A stretch of DNA of 23,887 bases from Bacteroidales bacterium UBA5515 (GCA_002423895.1 DIOL01000006.1:26765-50651), one strand, 5' to 3'. Positions 1 to 7,584 are shown, counted from the first letter of the stretch. Translations and numbers: made by a program. The notes: generated from the letters alone by a model not told the origin.

Positions 1-816
1 CATGGTTGAAGAAAGATTCATATAGGCATTGAAAAGTGGTGGAATATGTTCTCCTCTTTCCTTAACAGCCTTGCTTAATATTTGATAGTCTTCTTTATAA
101 CTTAATCCACTAAAAAGTCTTACAAGTTCATTGTAGTCTGTTTCAATTTCAACTGGTTCAATTGGATAAACCATTCCTTCATTGTCAGGGAAGTGTTTTT
201 TGAAGAAGTAAAGAATATAATCTCTTGCTTTTATATCCATAGATGGATACATGGTTATTTTCCCAAAGAAATACTTAAACTCTGGATGAGTTTTTGCAAG
301 TGCTCCCAATCCATCCCAAAGATTATCCAAAGAGAACATTCCTTTACGAAGATTGAAAGTAGGTTGATATTCAGGACTAACAAATGAACGTCCAAGTTCA
401 AGAGTATGATTTAAGTAATTTTCCCTGAAAAAGTCAGTGAAATAGAAAAGACCAGCCGTTGCACTTAAAAGATCTCCATTTGACTCCACAAAAATATCTT
501 TGCCCAATATGTATCTATATCCTCCAATAATTTCTTCATCCACTGGATCCCAAACAAAGAGTTGTTTGTAGCAATGTGGATCTGGTGCAATATCAAATTC
601 ATCAATATCACATTCCGTTCCACTACCACCTCCTTCAGCCCCAAAGCTTAATTCTCTCAATCTTCCAATCTCTCTCATAATATTTGGAGAATTATGAGCT
701 GTTGTAATGTAAATTTCTCTTGAACCGTTATTAGTTTTACGGAAAAATATGTCTTTATTAAGCTCTGCTTTAATCAAGCTCTTTTCAACAGGTGGTATAA
801 CGTAAGATGTATCCAT
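1..816 (-). CDS. glsB: Glycine lipid N-acyltransferase GlsB (partial, C-terminus beyond window)
   Basis: This is a GNAT-fold acyltransferase of the OlsB/hemolysin-like family. In Bacteroidales the GlsB member joins a 3-hydroxyacyl chain to the amino group of glycine, giving commendamide-type N-acyl glycine, the precursor of glycine lipids. The 272 residues in the window start MDTSYVIPPVEKSL and show family blocks: GTECDIDEFD at about 67-76, QLFVWDP then IIGGYRYILG at about 85-105, and the ELGRSFVSPEY acyl-thioester-binding region at about 140-150. The reading frame is open to the left edge, so the C-terminus is missing; I infer that several tens of residues lie outside. The ATG lies 22 bp after the glsA stop, preceded by an A/G-rich stretch, so the two are probably co-transcribed. 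Family assignment is firm; glycine rather than another amino acid as substrate is inferred from the pairing with glsA and the likely phylum. Confidence 0.85.
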   Translation of the reverse strand, partial: MDTSYVIPPVEKSLIKAELNKDIFFRKTNNGSREIYITTAHNSPNIMREIGRLRELSFGAEGGGSGTECDIDEFDIAPDPHCYKQLFVWDPVDEEIIGGYRYILGKDIFVESNGDLLSATAGLFYFTDFFRENYLNHTLELGRSFVSPEYQPTFNLRKGMFSLDNLWDGLGALAKTHPEFKYFFGKITMYPSMDIKARDYILYFFKKHFPDNEGMVYPIEPVEIETDYNELVRLFSGLSYKEDYQILSKAVKERGEHIPPLFNAYMNLSSTM

Positions 817-838
817 AATTTTCTTTCTTTTTTATTTA

Positions 839-1720
839 TCAATACTCAAACTCTTTGTTTGGGTTTTCTTTCAAACAATAAACATGCTCTCTTAACTTGC
901 TTGCCCATTGTATTGGAGTAAATCTATTATCAAATACTTCATGACTAATAGGCTTTCCAAAAGTTATATTAATGGTTTCTCCTTGCTTTTTAAACATTTC
1001 TGAAGGAAGAAGAATCATTTCCAAATCAAATTCTATTTTAAAGAAACGTCTTACTGCAGAAAAACGATAAAATCTTTTTGAATTTACACTATCTACATAC
1101 ACAGGGACAATATCTCTTTTATATTCTTGAGCTTTACGCAAAAAACTCTTCTTCCACTTAAAGTCTTGAATACGTCCATCTATCTTTTTACTTTCAGTTC
1201 CTGCAGGAAAAAACATCATGCAATTATCAGAAGCAAAGGCAGAATTTAAAACATCATGATTGGAAGAATTGCGTCCATATTTGTTTATAGGGATAAAAAC
1301 ATTCTTCAATCCTGGCAATTGACATAGGATATCATTTACAGGGAATAAAATATCTCTACGATATTTCCCTACTTCAGAAATCAAAGCCATTCCATCAATT
1401 CCTCCAAGAGGGTGATTGCTAACAACTAATGCTCTACCCTCTTTTGGTATGTTGTGTGGATTAATAACGTTTACCTTAATGTCTATTTCTTTTAAAACAC
1501 TATCTGCAAAATCAACTCCCTTCTGGTCACGATATTTATATATTATTTCGTTTACCCTATCAAGGCAAATTAACCTTTTAAACCATCTTAAAAGAGGTTT
1601 AGGGATAACCTTTAGAAGATATTTGTTCTTACTTACCAATATCTTTTCTAAAGAAATAAACCTTTGAGTTATTTCCCCTTTAGATGTAGTAATATTTGAA
1701 ACTGTAGTATCTTTATCCAT
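839..1720 (-). CDS. glsA: Glycine lipid O-acyltransferase GlsA (lysophospholipid acyltransferase family)
   Basis: This 293-residue protein is a PlsC/LPLAT-family acyltransferase. It would add a second fatty acid to the hydroxyl of an N-(3-hydroxyacyl) amino acid, completing the lipid started by GlsB at the cytoplasmic membrane. The acyltransferase motif is NHPLGGIDG at about 102-110, a histidine with a downstream aspartate as in OlsA/GlsA-type enzymes. An FFPAGTES block at about 178 corresponds to the substrate-binding EGTRS-like motif of the family. There is no signal peptide. It is the first gene of a two-gene minus-strand operon with glsB. The promoter is probably the TAACTTTG element about 26 bp upstream, which leaves a leader of roughly 19 nt. 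The general acyltransferase call is strong; the specific name relies on the neighbour. Confidence 0.85.
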   Translation of the reverse strand: MDKDTTVSNITTSKGEITQRFISLEKILVSKNKYLLKVIPKPLLRWFKRLICLDRVNEIIYKYRDQKGVDFADSVLKEIDIKVNVINPHNIPKEGRALVVSNHPLGGIDGMALISEVGKYRRDILFPVNDILCQLPGLKNVFIPINKYGRNSSNHDVLNSAFASDNCMMFFPAGTESKKIDGRIQDFKWKKSFLRKAQEYKRDIVPVYVDSVNSKRFYRFSAVRRFFKIEFDLEMILLPSEMFKKQGETINITFGKPISHEVFDNRFTPIQWASKLREHVYCLKENPNKEFEY

Positions 1721-1745
1721 TAAATTTCAATCAAATTATAGATGG

Positions 1746-1753
1746 CAAAGTTA
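1746..1753 (-). promoter_or_regulatory. Putative -7 promoter element of glsAB
   Basis: The minus strand reads TAACTTTG, a perfect match to the Bacteroidota -7 consensus TAnnTTTG. It lies 26 bp before the glsA ATG. No clear TTTG -33 element is visible at the usual distance. Confidence 0.6.
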
Positions 1754-1939
1754 CAAAATAAAACTAAGAAATAATTAAAAAAATAGGCTAATAGTATGAA
1801 TTAATTATTAAGATATTTCCAACAAGGAAGATTTGGACTTATAAAAGCTGAAAATCAATCAAACATTAACTACTAAAATAATAAGAATGATTAAAAAAGA
1901 AGAAAAACTTCGTATTTATGAATTTAATGAAAAATAAGG

Positions 1940-1970
1940 TTAACAAAACAAGAAAATTTTCGTATCTTTG
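1940..1970 (+). promoter_or_regulatory. Orphan Bacteroidota-type promoter facing the repeat arrays
   Basis: TATCTTTG at 1963-1970 matches TAnnTTTG exactly. TTAA at 1940-1943 sits 19 bp upstream, in the -33 position but a weak match to TTTG. Transcription would begin near 1977 and run into the hairpin CCACAG (1985-1990)/CTGTGG (2020-2025) and then the palindrome arrays. The first real coding start is at 2397, and that gene has its own promoter. Confidence 0.5.
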
Positions 1971-2023
1971 CAAAAGCAAATAAGCCACAGCTAAAGTTTC
2001 CCCTTTTTTATAGAAATATCTGT

Positions 2024-2115
2024 GGTATACACCAAAGCACTCCTACGGTATATACCCCAATTGTCCTATGGTATATACCATAGTATCTCTCCACTCTATA
2101 CCATAAGCACATTAA
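2024..2115. repeat. Palindrome array, four units at exact 23-bp period (GGTATAYACC core)
   Basis: Cores start at 2024 (GGTATACACC), 2047 (GGTATATACC) and 2070 (GGTATATACC), with a degenerate fourth at 2093 (ACTCTATACC). The spacing is 23 bp each time. The third core extends to the perfect 18-bp palindrome CTATGGTATATACCATAG at 2066-2083. Units 1 and 2 also share a TCCTA tail before the next core. The array abuts the 21-bp array that begins at 2115. Confidence 0.75.
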
Positions 2116-2219
2116 AACTTTGTTTTAAGAGAACAAAACAAGGATTTATTTTACATAAACGAAGTTCTAATTTGCTGAAACGAAGTTTTATTTTACTGAA
2201 ACTTCTTATTCTTGCTCCT
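2115..2219. repeat. Degenerate tandem repeat, 21-bp period, AAACnnnGTTT core
   Basis: AAAC occurs at 2115, 2136, 2157, 2178 and 2199, exactly 21 bp apart. Units 1 and 4 carry full interrupted palindromes (AAACTTTGTTT and AAACGAAGTTT); unit 3 has AAACGAAGTTC; units 2 and 5 are degenerate. The spacer ends in TTTTACTG or TTTGCTG in the best units. The same family recurs at 18440-18523. Confidence 0.75.
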
Positions 2220-2335
2220 TTTTCTTCTCTTCTATCATTTTCTTGGCAATTGAACACAACCTGAAAAACGGGTAAGTTTTGTTCCTGGTTTTTACCCGAC
2301 AACAATGAAAAGAATTAGTAAAAATAATTGATTTC

Positions 2336-2367
2336 TTTGTGGTTTAGAATAATTATTATTTACTTTG
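2336..2367 (+). promoter_or_regulatory. Promoter of the outer-membrane beta-barrel gene
   Basis: TTTG at 2336-2339 and TTACTTTG at 2360-2367 are separated by 20 bp, the spacing typical of Bacteroidota -33/-7 promoters. The -7 box differs from TAnnTTTG at one position. The predicted leader is about 25 nt. Confidence 0.6.
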
Positions 2368-2396
2368 CATCGGTATTTAAAATAAAAACATAGGAT

Positions 2397-3011
2397 ATGA
2401 AAAAGCTGATTCTTTTAGTTGTTGTTTTCTTTTGCTTTCTTCCCATTCTTAATGCTCAAGAATTTAAGGCTGGTATTCTTTCTGGAGTTATAGCATCTCA
2501 GGTTGATGGAGATTTTATGAGTGGTTACTATAAGGCTGGTTTTGCTGGAGGATTGTTTGTTTACAGAGATGTTTCTCCTGCCTCAAGAATTCAAGGAGAA
2601 CTTGTTTATTCAACAAAAGGAAGCAGATGTGCACCAAAGAATACTAACCCTGATTTTCTTCAGGTTACAACATCAAGCATAGATTTAAGCTTAATATACA
2701 TTTACAAGGTAAGTGAAAGTTTAAACTTTCGCATTGGACTTACTCCTTCCGCCCTTTTAACCTCTAAAGAAGAGCGTCCTACAGGAGTTGTTCAAGATCC
2801 TGATAATGCACCAGCTTTTAGAAAATTTGGAATATTAGGACTTGCTGGAGTAAGTTACAATCTTAGCCAAAAACTTAGCCTTACTTGGAGTTATAATTAT
2901 TCATTATTGAGCATAAGAAGTGGTTCCTCAGAAATTTATTATATGAGTTATAAGGAACAAAATGCACAATACCACAACTACATGGCCTTTATCTTAAGCT
3001 ATACTTTTTAA
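2397..3011 (+). CDS. Secreted outer-membrane beta-barrel protein (PorT family-like)
   Basis: This 204-residue protein has a clear signal peptide (MKKLILLVVVFFCFLPILNA, cleavage near residue 20). It is followed by alternating hydrophobic/polar strands typical of an eight-stranded outer-membrane barrel: AGILSGVIASQVDG, YKAGFAGGLFVYRDV, RIQGELVYSTKGSR, IDLSLIYIYKV and LSLTWSYNYSL. It ends in MAFILSYTF, with the C-terminal phenylalanine expected for recognition by the BAM complex. It resembles the Bacteroidota outer-membrane barrel domain shared by PorT-like proteins. That fold is common to many proteins of unknown cargo, so no specific function is claimed. It is transcribed alone from its own promoter. 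Its TAA stop overlaps the stop of the convergent MBL gene in the tetranucleotide TTAA. Confidence 0.8.
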   Translation: MKKLILLVVVFFCFLPILNAQEFKAGILSGVIASQVDGDFMSGYYKAGFAGGLFVYRDVSPASRIQGELVYSTKGSRCAPKNTNPDFLQVTTSSIDLSLIYIYKVSESLNFRIGLTPSALLTSKEERPTGVVQDPDNAPAFRKFGILGLAGVSYNLSQKLSLTWSYNYSLLSIRSGSSEIYYMSYKEQNAQYHNYMAFILSYTF

Positions 3012-3643
3012 TTAATAAAAGGATTATTTTCTTTCTCGTAACCAATCTCAGTTAATGGTCCATGACCACAAATACATTTAGTATTTTCAGGAAGATTAAA
3101 TAGATTGTTTTTAATACTTGCCATAAGCGCTTCATAATCTCCTGTTGGAAGGTCAGTTCTTCCAATAGAATCTCTGAATAGTACATCACCAGTTACTATA
3201 TAATTTTCTTCTTTGTTATAAAAGCATAGACTACCTGCACAATGTCCAGGAGTTTCAAATACTTTCAATTGAGAATTACCATATTCAATAATATCATCCT
3301 TTGTTATGTATTGAAGAGATATGTTTTCTATTCCATCAACATTAAAACCCATCATCTCTGCTTGAGCATCGGCAATTCTAATAAACCTTTCTCCATCTTT
3401 ATGTAGTTTTAAAGGCTGATTGAATGTTTGAGTAGCCCAATAAGCATCACAAACATGGTCAATGTGAGCATGAGTAATTAAAATATGTTTAACCTTTAGG
3501 TTGTTTTGTTCAATAAAATTGATTAGTTCTTGCCTTTCAGATTGACTTTGACAACAAACATCAATCAAAACACATTCTTTTGTATTGTCAAATGCCAATG
3601 TACAGTTAACTTCATAGTGATTAAATACGAAAATCTTTATCAT
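3008..3643 (-). CDS. MBL-fold metallo-hydrolase (glyoxalase II-like)
   Basis: This 211-residue metallo-beta-lactamase-fold enzyme has a full metal site: THAHIDH at about 57-63 (H58, H60, D62, H63), the GHCAGS histidine at about 134, GDVLFRDSIGRTDLP with the bridging aspartate near 153, and a final histidine in CGHGPLTEIGYE near 194. The length and the GRTDLP block fit the short YcbL/GloB-like thioester hydrolase group. The substrate is unknown; a glutathione-type thioester is doubtful because Bacteroidota often lack glutathione. It is the last gene of the sufB operon. Its ATG overlaps the mazG stop by one base (TAATG), which suggests translational coupling. The stop overlaps the convergent barrel gene by four bases, so no room remains for a terminator between them. 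Confidence 0.85.
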   Translation of the reverse strand: MIKIFVFNHYEVNCTLAFDNTKECVLIDVCCQSQSERQELINFIEQNNLKVKHILITHAHIDHVCDAYWATQTFNQPLKLHKDGERFIRIADAQAEMMGFNVDGIENISLQYITKDDIIEYGNSQLKVFETPGHCAGSLCFYNKEENYIVTGDVLFRDSIGRTDLPTGDYEALMASIKNNLFNLPENTKCICGHGPLTEIGYEKENNPFIN

Positions 3644-4425
3644 TATTCTTGTTTTTTAGCTTCATTCCAAAATATATCCATTTCTTCCAAGGTCATATCC
3701 TTAAGACTTCTTCCTTGTTGCATAGCTCTTTCTTCAATAAACTGGAATCTATTAATAAACTTTTTATTTGTTCTTTCCAAAGCAGTTTCTGGGTTTACAT
3801 CAATAAAGCGAGCATAGTTGATTAGAGCAAAAAGTGTATCACCAAACTCTTGTTCCATTTTTTCTTTATTGTTATTTCTTACTTCTTCTTTCAGTTCTTC
3901 AATTTCTTCTTCAACCTTTTCCCATACTTGCTGTCTATTATCCCAGTCAAAACCTACACCTCTTGCCTTATCTTGAATCCTATATGCTTTAACAAGTGCA
4001 GGCAAAGTTTTTGGAACTCCTGAAAGAGTTGATTTTCTACCTTCCTTCAGTTTAATTTGCTCCCAATTCTCCTTTACTTGTTCTGAGTTTTCAACCTTTT
4101 CATCTCCGTATATGTGAGGATGACGACGAACAAGTTTTTCATTAAGAGAGTCAATAACATCTTTTATATTAAAAGCACTCTCTTCAGAACCAATCTTAGC
4201 ATAGAAAACAATATGAAGAAGCAAATCTCCAACTTCTTTTTTAATTTCGTCAGTATCGTTTTCAATTATCGCATCTGCAAGTTCATAAGTCTCTTCAATG
4301 GTTAGATGTCTAAGAGTTTCGAAAGTTTGCTTTCTATCCCAAGGACATTTCTCCCTTAGTTCATCCATAATATCTAAAAGTCGTTCAAAACTTTCTAATG
4401 CTTCTTTATTTCTTTCTTTTTTCAT
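3643..4425 (-). CDS. mazG: Nucleoside triphosphate pyrophosphohydrolase MazG
   Basis: This enzyme hydrolyses NTPs and dNTPs to monophosphate and pyrophosphate, cleaning damaged or non-canonical nucleotides from the pool. About 260 residues carry two MazG modules. The first has CPWDRKQTFETLRHLTIEETYEL followed by EVGDLLLHIVFYAKI (the EExxE...ExxD metal-binding helices). The second has EEEIEELKEEV then EFGDTLFALINYARF. The KARGVGFDWDN linker is typical of the long MazG form. I chose the ATG at 4425; the frame also opens one codon earlier at a TTG, which is less likely. It lies 22 bp after the glycosyltransferase stop and overlaps the MBL gene start by one base. Confidence 0.93.
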   Translation of the reverse strand: MKKERNKEALESFERLLDIMDELREKCPWDRKQTFETLRHLTIEETYELADAIIENDTDEIKKEVGDLLLHIVFYAKIGSEESAFNIKDVIDSLNEKLVRRHPHIYGDEKVENSEQVKENWEQIKLKEGRKSTLSGVPKTLPALVKAYRIQDKARGVGFDWDNRQQVWEKVEEEIEELKEEVRNNNKEKMEQEFGDTLFALINYARFIDVNPETALERTNKKFINRFQFIEERAMQQGRSLKDMTLEEMDIFWNEAKKQE

Positions 4426-4447
4426 CAAATAAATTTCTTTTTAACCT

Positions 4448-5467
4448 TCATTTATCCCTCATTACCTCCCAATCATTTGCAATTGAAATAATCTTTTCAA
4501 AGTCTAAACTTCGCATACAATCAAAATGTTTTTTTGGACATTCTTTATAACCCAATTTTGAACAAGGGCGACAAGATAAATCTTTCTTTTCAAAAATATA
4601 AACCTTAGCTTTTGAATCTTCAGGAAAGTATGGATACATCCCAAATTGAGGTACGGTGTTTCCCCAAACACTAATTGTATTTTTATTTAGTGCTGCTGCA
4701 ATATGCATTAATCCTGTATCTGGAGTAATAACGCCAATTGAGTTTGCTATTAATGAAGAAGCCTGACTCAAATTATAAGCTCCACAAGCATTGAAAACTC
4801 TTGCACCAACAGCATTTTCAACTTCAATTGCTTTTTTTCTGTCATTTTTATCTCCAAGAAGAACAATTGATTTATTTATACCTTGGCATAATTGAATAAG
4901 TTTATCTGTTGGAATCTGTTTGGTTTGATGTTTACTGCCAACAACAATAGCAATATAACCATCTTGAAAACTTAAAGGCAGGGCATCAGGAGAAATATAA
5001 TCTTCATCAGCTAAGAAATAATCAAGTCCTTTTCCATCATTAACAATATTAAATCCCAATCCTTTTGTTGTCTCAAAATATCTATCAACAATATGTTTCT
5101 CTGGCAATTTATTTAACTTCCATTTCACCAATAACCATTTCTTTACCCTCAAAGAATTGAAAGTTTTACTTGGTTTTAACAATCTTAATCTAATAATTAA
5201 AGATCTTATCTGCTTATGTAAATCAATTACATAAGTATAGTTTCCTTTTTTAAGTTGTCTAATAGTTTCGGAAAGTGAACCATTGAAAGTAATTATTCTA
5301 TCAATGTAGGGATTATTATTAAGTATGATTGCGTTATTTGCCTTGGTTAAATAGTGAATTTGAACATTAGGTATTTGAGTTTTTATACAACGTACAATTG
5401 GTGTTGTAAGAACAATGTCGCCAATTGAACTTAGGCGGATTATTAAAATCTTGGGGTGAGCATCCAT
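4448..5467 (-). CDS. Glycosyltransferase family 9 protein (LPS heptosyltransferase-like)
   Basis: This 339-residue GT-B-fold transferase starts KILIIRLSSIGDIVLTTP at residues 6-23, the hallmark N-terminus of family 9 (ADP-heptose:LPS heptosyltransferases). The donor-binding C-terminal half contains GVITPDTGLMHIAAALNKNTISVWG. A C-terminal cluster of four cysteines (CRPCSKLGYKECPKKHFDC) resembles what I recall of Bacteroidota members, but its role is unknown to me. It probably adds a heptose or related sugar to lipopolysaccharide core on the cytoplasmic side; donor and acceptor cannot be read from sequence. The start is only 2 bp after the sufB stop, so expression is tied to sufB. No other LPS gene is nearby. 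Confidence 0.85.
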   Translation of the reverse strand: MDAHPKILIIRLSSIGDIVLTTPIVRCIKTQIPNVQIHYLTKANNAIILNNNPYIDRIITFNGSLSETIRQLKKGNYTYVIDLHKQIRSLIIRLRLLKPSKTFNSLRVKKWLLVKWKLNKLPEKHIVDRYFETTKGLGFNIVNDGKGLDYFLADEDYISPDALPLSFQDGYIAIVVGSKHQTKQIPTDKLIQLCQGINKSIVLLGDKNDRKKAIEVENAVGARVFNACGAYNLSQASSLIANSIGVITPDTGLMHIAAALNKNTISVWGNTVPQFGMYPYFPEDSKAKVYIFEKKDLSCRPCSKLGYKECPKKHFDCMRSLDFEKIISIANDWEVMRDK

Positions 5468-5469
5468 AA

Positions 5470-6930
5470 TTATCCTACGCTTCCTTCTAAACTTATGCTT
5501 AATAATTTTTGAGCTTCAACAGCAAATTCCATAGGTAATTTATTTAATACTTCTTTTGCATATCCATTTACAATTAATCCAATTGCTCCTTCTTGAGAAA
5601 TTCCTCTTTGTCGGCAATAGAAGAGTTGATCTTCTGATATTTTTGAAGTAGTTGCTTCATGTTCCACAATTGAACTATGATTATCTATTTTAATATATGG
5701 AAATGTATGAGCTCCGCATTTGCTACCTAATAGCAAAGAGTCGCATTGAGAATAGTTTCTTGTATTTGTAGCTCCTTTAGTAACTTTAACAAGTCCTCGA
5801 TAAGAGTTTTGGCTATCTCCTGCAGAAATCCCTTTAGATATTATAGTGCTTTTAGTGTTTTGACCTAAGTGAATCATTTTTGTTCCTGTATCTGCTTGTT
5901 GATGATTATTTGTTACAGCAACAGAATAGAACTCTCCAACAGAATTGTCTCCTTTTAAAATACAGCTTGGATACTTCCATGTTATTGCAGAACCAGTTTC
6001 AACCTGTGTCCAAGACAGTTTTGCATTATTGCCTTTACATATTCCTCTTTTGGTAACAAAATTATAAATTCCTCCTTTACCATCTTTATCTCCAGGATAC
6101 CAATTCTGAACAGTTGAATATTTTACTTCAGCATCTTTCATAACAACAATTTCTACAATTGCTGCATGAAGTTGATTCTCGTCTCTTTTTGGAGCAGTGC
6201 ATCCTTCCATGTAAGAAACATAGGAGCCTTCATCAGCAACAATCAATGTTCTTTCAAATTGACCAGTATTTGCTGCGTTTATTCTAAAATATGTTGATAA
6301 TTCAATTGGACATTTAACTCCTTTAGGAATATAACAAAAAGAACCATCACTAAATACTGCTGAATTAAGTGCAGCAAAATAGTTATCAGAATAAGGAACT
6401 ACAGAAGCTAAATATTGTTTTACTAAATCAGGATGATTTTGAACTGCTTCAGTGAAAGAACAGAAAATTATTCCTTCTTTTGAAAGAGTTTCTGAGAAAG
6501 TTGTTTTAACAGATACGCTATCCATAACTGCATCAACAGCTACATTACCAACATTTCCTGAGTCATCTAAGGAAATCCCTAATCTATTAAATGTATCTAA
6601 TAATTCTTCATGTACTTCTTTACTGTCAGAGGTAGGTTTTGTTTTAGGAGCTGCATAATAGATTATATCTTGATAATTAATTTCTGGTATTTCTAAATGT
6701 GCCCATTTAGGCATCTTCATAGTAATCCATTTTCTATATGCATTTAACCTAAATTCCAGCAACCACTCAGGTTCATTCTTCATTTTTGAAATATGTTTAA
6801 TGACATTTTCATTTAAACCTTTTTCAATAACCTCAGTGTCAATATCTGTTACAAAACCATATTTATATTCTCCACTTGTAATATCTTCAATTATATCGTT
6901 TTCTTTATTTCTTCCATTATCTTTTTCCAT
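5470..6930 (-). CDS. sufB: Fe-S cluster assembly scaffold SufB
   Basis: SufB is the scaffold of the SufBC2D complex, on which iron-sulfur clusters are built from sulfur delivered by SufS. The sequence is full-length and canonical: EYKYGFVTDIDTE near the N-terminus, EPEWLLEFRLNAYRKW, GVKCPIELSTYFRIN, YMEGCTAP, CDSLLLGSKCGAHTFPY with the conserved cysteine region, and EHEATTSKISEDQLFYCRQRG near the C-terminus. I chose the ATG at 6930 (about 486 residues). The frame extends to an ATG at 6948 and a TTG at 6957, but these lie at or inside the predicted transcription start and -7 box. No sufC, sufD or sufS is adjacent, although these are usually beside sufB. The next genes are a glycosyltransferase (2-bp gap), mazG and an MBL hydrolase. 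Confidence 0.95.
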   Translation of the reverse strand: MEKDNGRNKENDIIEDITSGEYKYGFVTDIDTEVIEKGLNENVIKHISKMKNEPEWLLEFRLNAYRKWITMKMPKWAHLEIPEINYQDIIYYAAPKTKPTSDSKEVHEELLDTFNRLGISLDDSGNVGNVAVDAVMDSVSVKTTFSETLSKEGIIFCSFTEAVQNHPDLVKQYLASVVPYSDNYFAALNSAVFSDGSFCYIPKGVKCPIELSTYFRINAANTGQFERTLIVADEGSYVSYMEGCTAPKRDENQLHAAIVEIVVMKDAEVKYSTVQNWYPGDKDGKGGIYNFVTKRGICKGNNAKLSWTQVETGSAITWKYPSCILKGDNSVGEFYSVAVTNNHQQADTGTKMIHLGQNTKSTIISKGISAGDSQNSYRGLVKVTKGATNTRNYSQCDSLLLGSKCGAHTFPYIKIDNHSSIVEHEATTSKISEDQLFYCRQRGISQEGAIGLIVNGYAKEVLNKLPMEFAVEAQKLLSISLEGSVG

Positions 6931-6954
6931 ATAATTTTCAATTTTCATGAGTTG

Positions 6955-6962
6955 CAAAAATA
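6955..6962 (-). promoter_or_regulatory. Putative -7 element of the sufB operon
   Basis: The minus strand reads TATTTTTG, a perfect TAnnTTTG match. Its last base coincides with the first possible TTG start of the sufB frame. Transcription would begin near 6948, which argues for the ATG at 6930 as the real start. No clear -33 TTTG is visible. Confidence 0.5.
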
Positions 6963-7308
6963 CAATATAATTATTCTAAGAAGAAATATTTAATATAAAT
7001 TTTCATAGAATAACGAATTTACAAGAAAAATAGAAATATGCTATTGGATATTTGACTAAACAAATAGATTCTACTTCAAAAAATTGAGATATTACTTATA
7101 TTAATTAGTTTTCTTTAAGATAAATTTCTATAATTTCACAAACGAGGCAGAATTAATTATCAATACTTTAGACTATACTTACATGAAAAAAGTTCAAAAA
7201 AAATTGGTATTACAAGATTTATTATTATTTTTGCTTCAAATACTAAATGGAGAAACTCGAAAATCCAAAACAGAGTAGAGACAAAAAAAATAAATAAAAA
7301 TTATAGCT
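6963..7308. other. Divergent intergenic region between sufB and the first small lipoprotein
   Basis: This is very AT-rich. Apart from the sufB promoter at its left end and the lipoprotein promoter at 7204-7233, I see no RNA gene, repeat or convincing reading frame. A 31-codon frame at 7183-7278 runs through the promoter and is not supported. Confidence 0.6.
7204..7233 (+). promoter_or_regulatory. Promoter of the first small lipoprotein gene
   Basis: TTG at 7204-7206 and TATTTTTG at 7226-7233 (perfect TAnnTTTG) are separated by 19 bp, matching Bacteroidota promoter geometry. The predicted leader is about 70 nt. Confidence 0.65.
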
Positions 7309-7566
7309 ATGAAAAAAGTATTATTTGTATTAGGAATTGCTGCAGCTTTTTCTTTTGCTGCTTGTAATTCTACTAAAGATTGTGCTTGCGATATCGTAAA
7401 CGAAGGTGATGGTACAGTTGTTCTTAGAGCATCAGAAGTAGGAGGCAATTTAGATGTTTTAGAATTTGACGGAGATTGTGCTGATATTACATGGTCAGAT
7501 TACTCTGGAATTTACAAGACTGAAAACATCATGGAAGGAAACAAACTTAAATGTGTTGAAAAATAA
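7309..7566 (+). CDS. Small cysteine-bearing lipoprotein, unknown function (paralogue 1)
   Basis: This 85-residue protein starts with a lipoprotein signal peptide ending in the lipobox FAAC (lipidated cysteine 19). The mature part is only 67 residues and holds four more cysteines at 25, 27, 57 and 82, in the pattern KDCAC ... GDCADIT ... LKC. The small lipoprotein at 8579 has the same pattern (NDCVC ... GNCSSIT ... LNC), with matching order and similar spacing, so the two look like diverged paralogues. I do not recognise a named domain. A gene for a membrane protein with MauE-like and thioredoxin domains lies between them, which suggests the cysteines are redox-active or form disulfides handled by it. 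A good promoter upstream and a terminator-like hairpin directly downstream suggest it is expressed more strongly than the following gene. Confidence 0.8.
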   Translation: MKKVLFVLGIAAAFSFAACNSTKDCACDIVNEGDGTVVLRASEVGGNLDVLEFDGDCADITWSDYSGIYKTENIMEGNKLKCVEK

Positions 7567-7584
7567 TAACAATTTTTCGCAAGT

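Larger units (their letters stand above)
1721..2396. other. 676-bp divergent intergenic region without a credible gene
   Basis: This gap lies between glsA (minus) and the beta-barrel gene (plus). It contains the glsA promoter, an unassigned plus-strand promoter at about 1940-1970, a 23-bp-period palindrome array (2024-2115), a 21-bp-period array (2115-2219), a small inverted repeat CGGGTAA/TTACCCG at 2269-2298, and the beta-barrel gene promoter. Short open frames through the arrays, such as 2022-2264 on plus, are low-complexity by-products of the repeats, with no start signal. Nothing recognisable is seen at about 1760-1940. Confidence 0.7.

Noticed and set aside
193..387. Plus-strand frame of 64 codons opposite the partial glsB.
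   Set aside because: The minus-strand frame encodes a recognisable GNAT acyltransferase across the whole interval.
1887..1937. A 16-codon frame beginning MIKKEEKLRIYEF, considered as a gene remnant.
   Set aside because: It is too short, and flanking frames show no continuation of a protein.
2024..2219. The periodic repeats considered as a CRISPR array.
   Set aside because: Units are 21-23 bp including the spacer, with no room for 30-40-bp unique spacers, and no cas genes are present.
2022..2264. Open frame of about 80 codons on the plus strand through both repeat arrays.
   Set aside because: Its peptide is a by-product of 21-bp (seven-codon) repeats, with no leader signal and no protein-like composition.
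7183..7278. A 31-codon frame upstream of the first small lipoprotein.
   Set aside because: It contains the predicted promoter of the next gene, has no conserved feature and could easily occur by chance.
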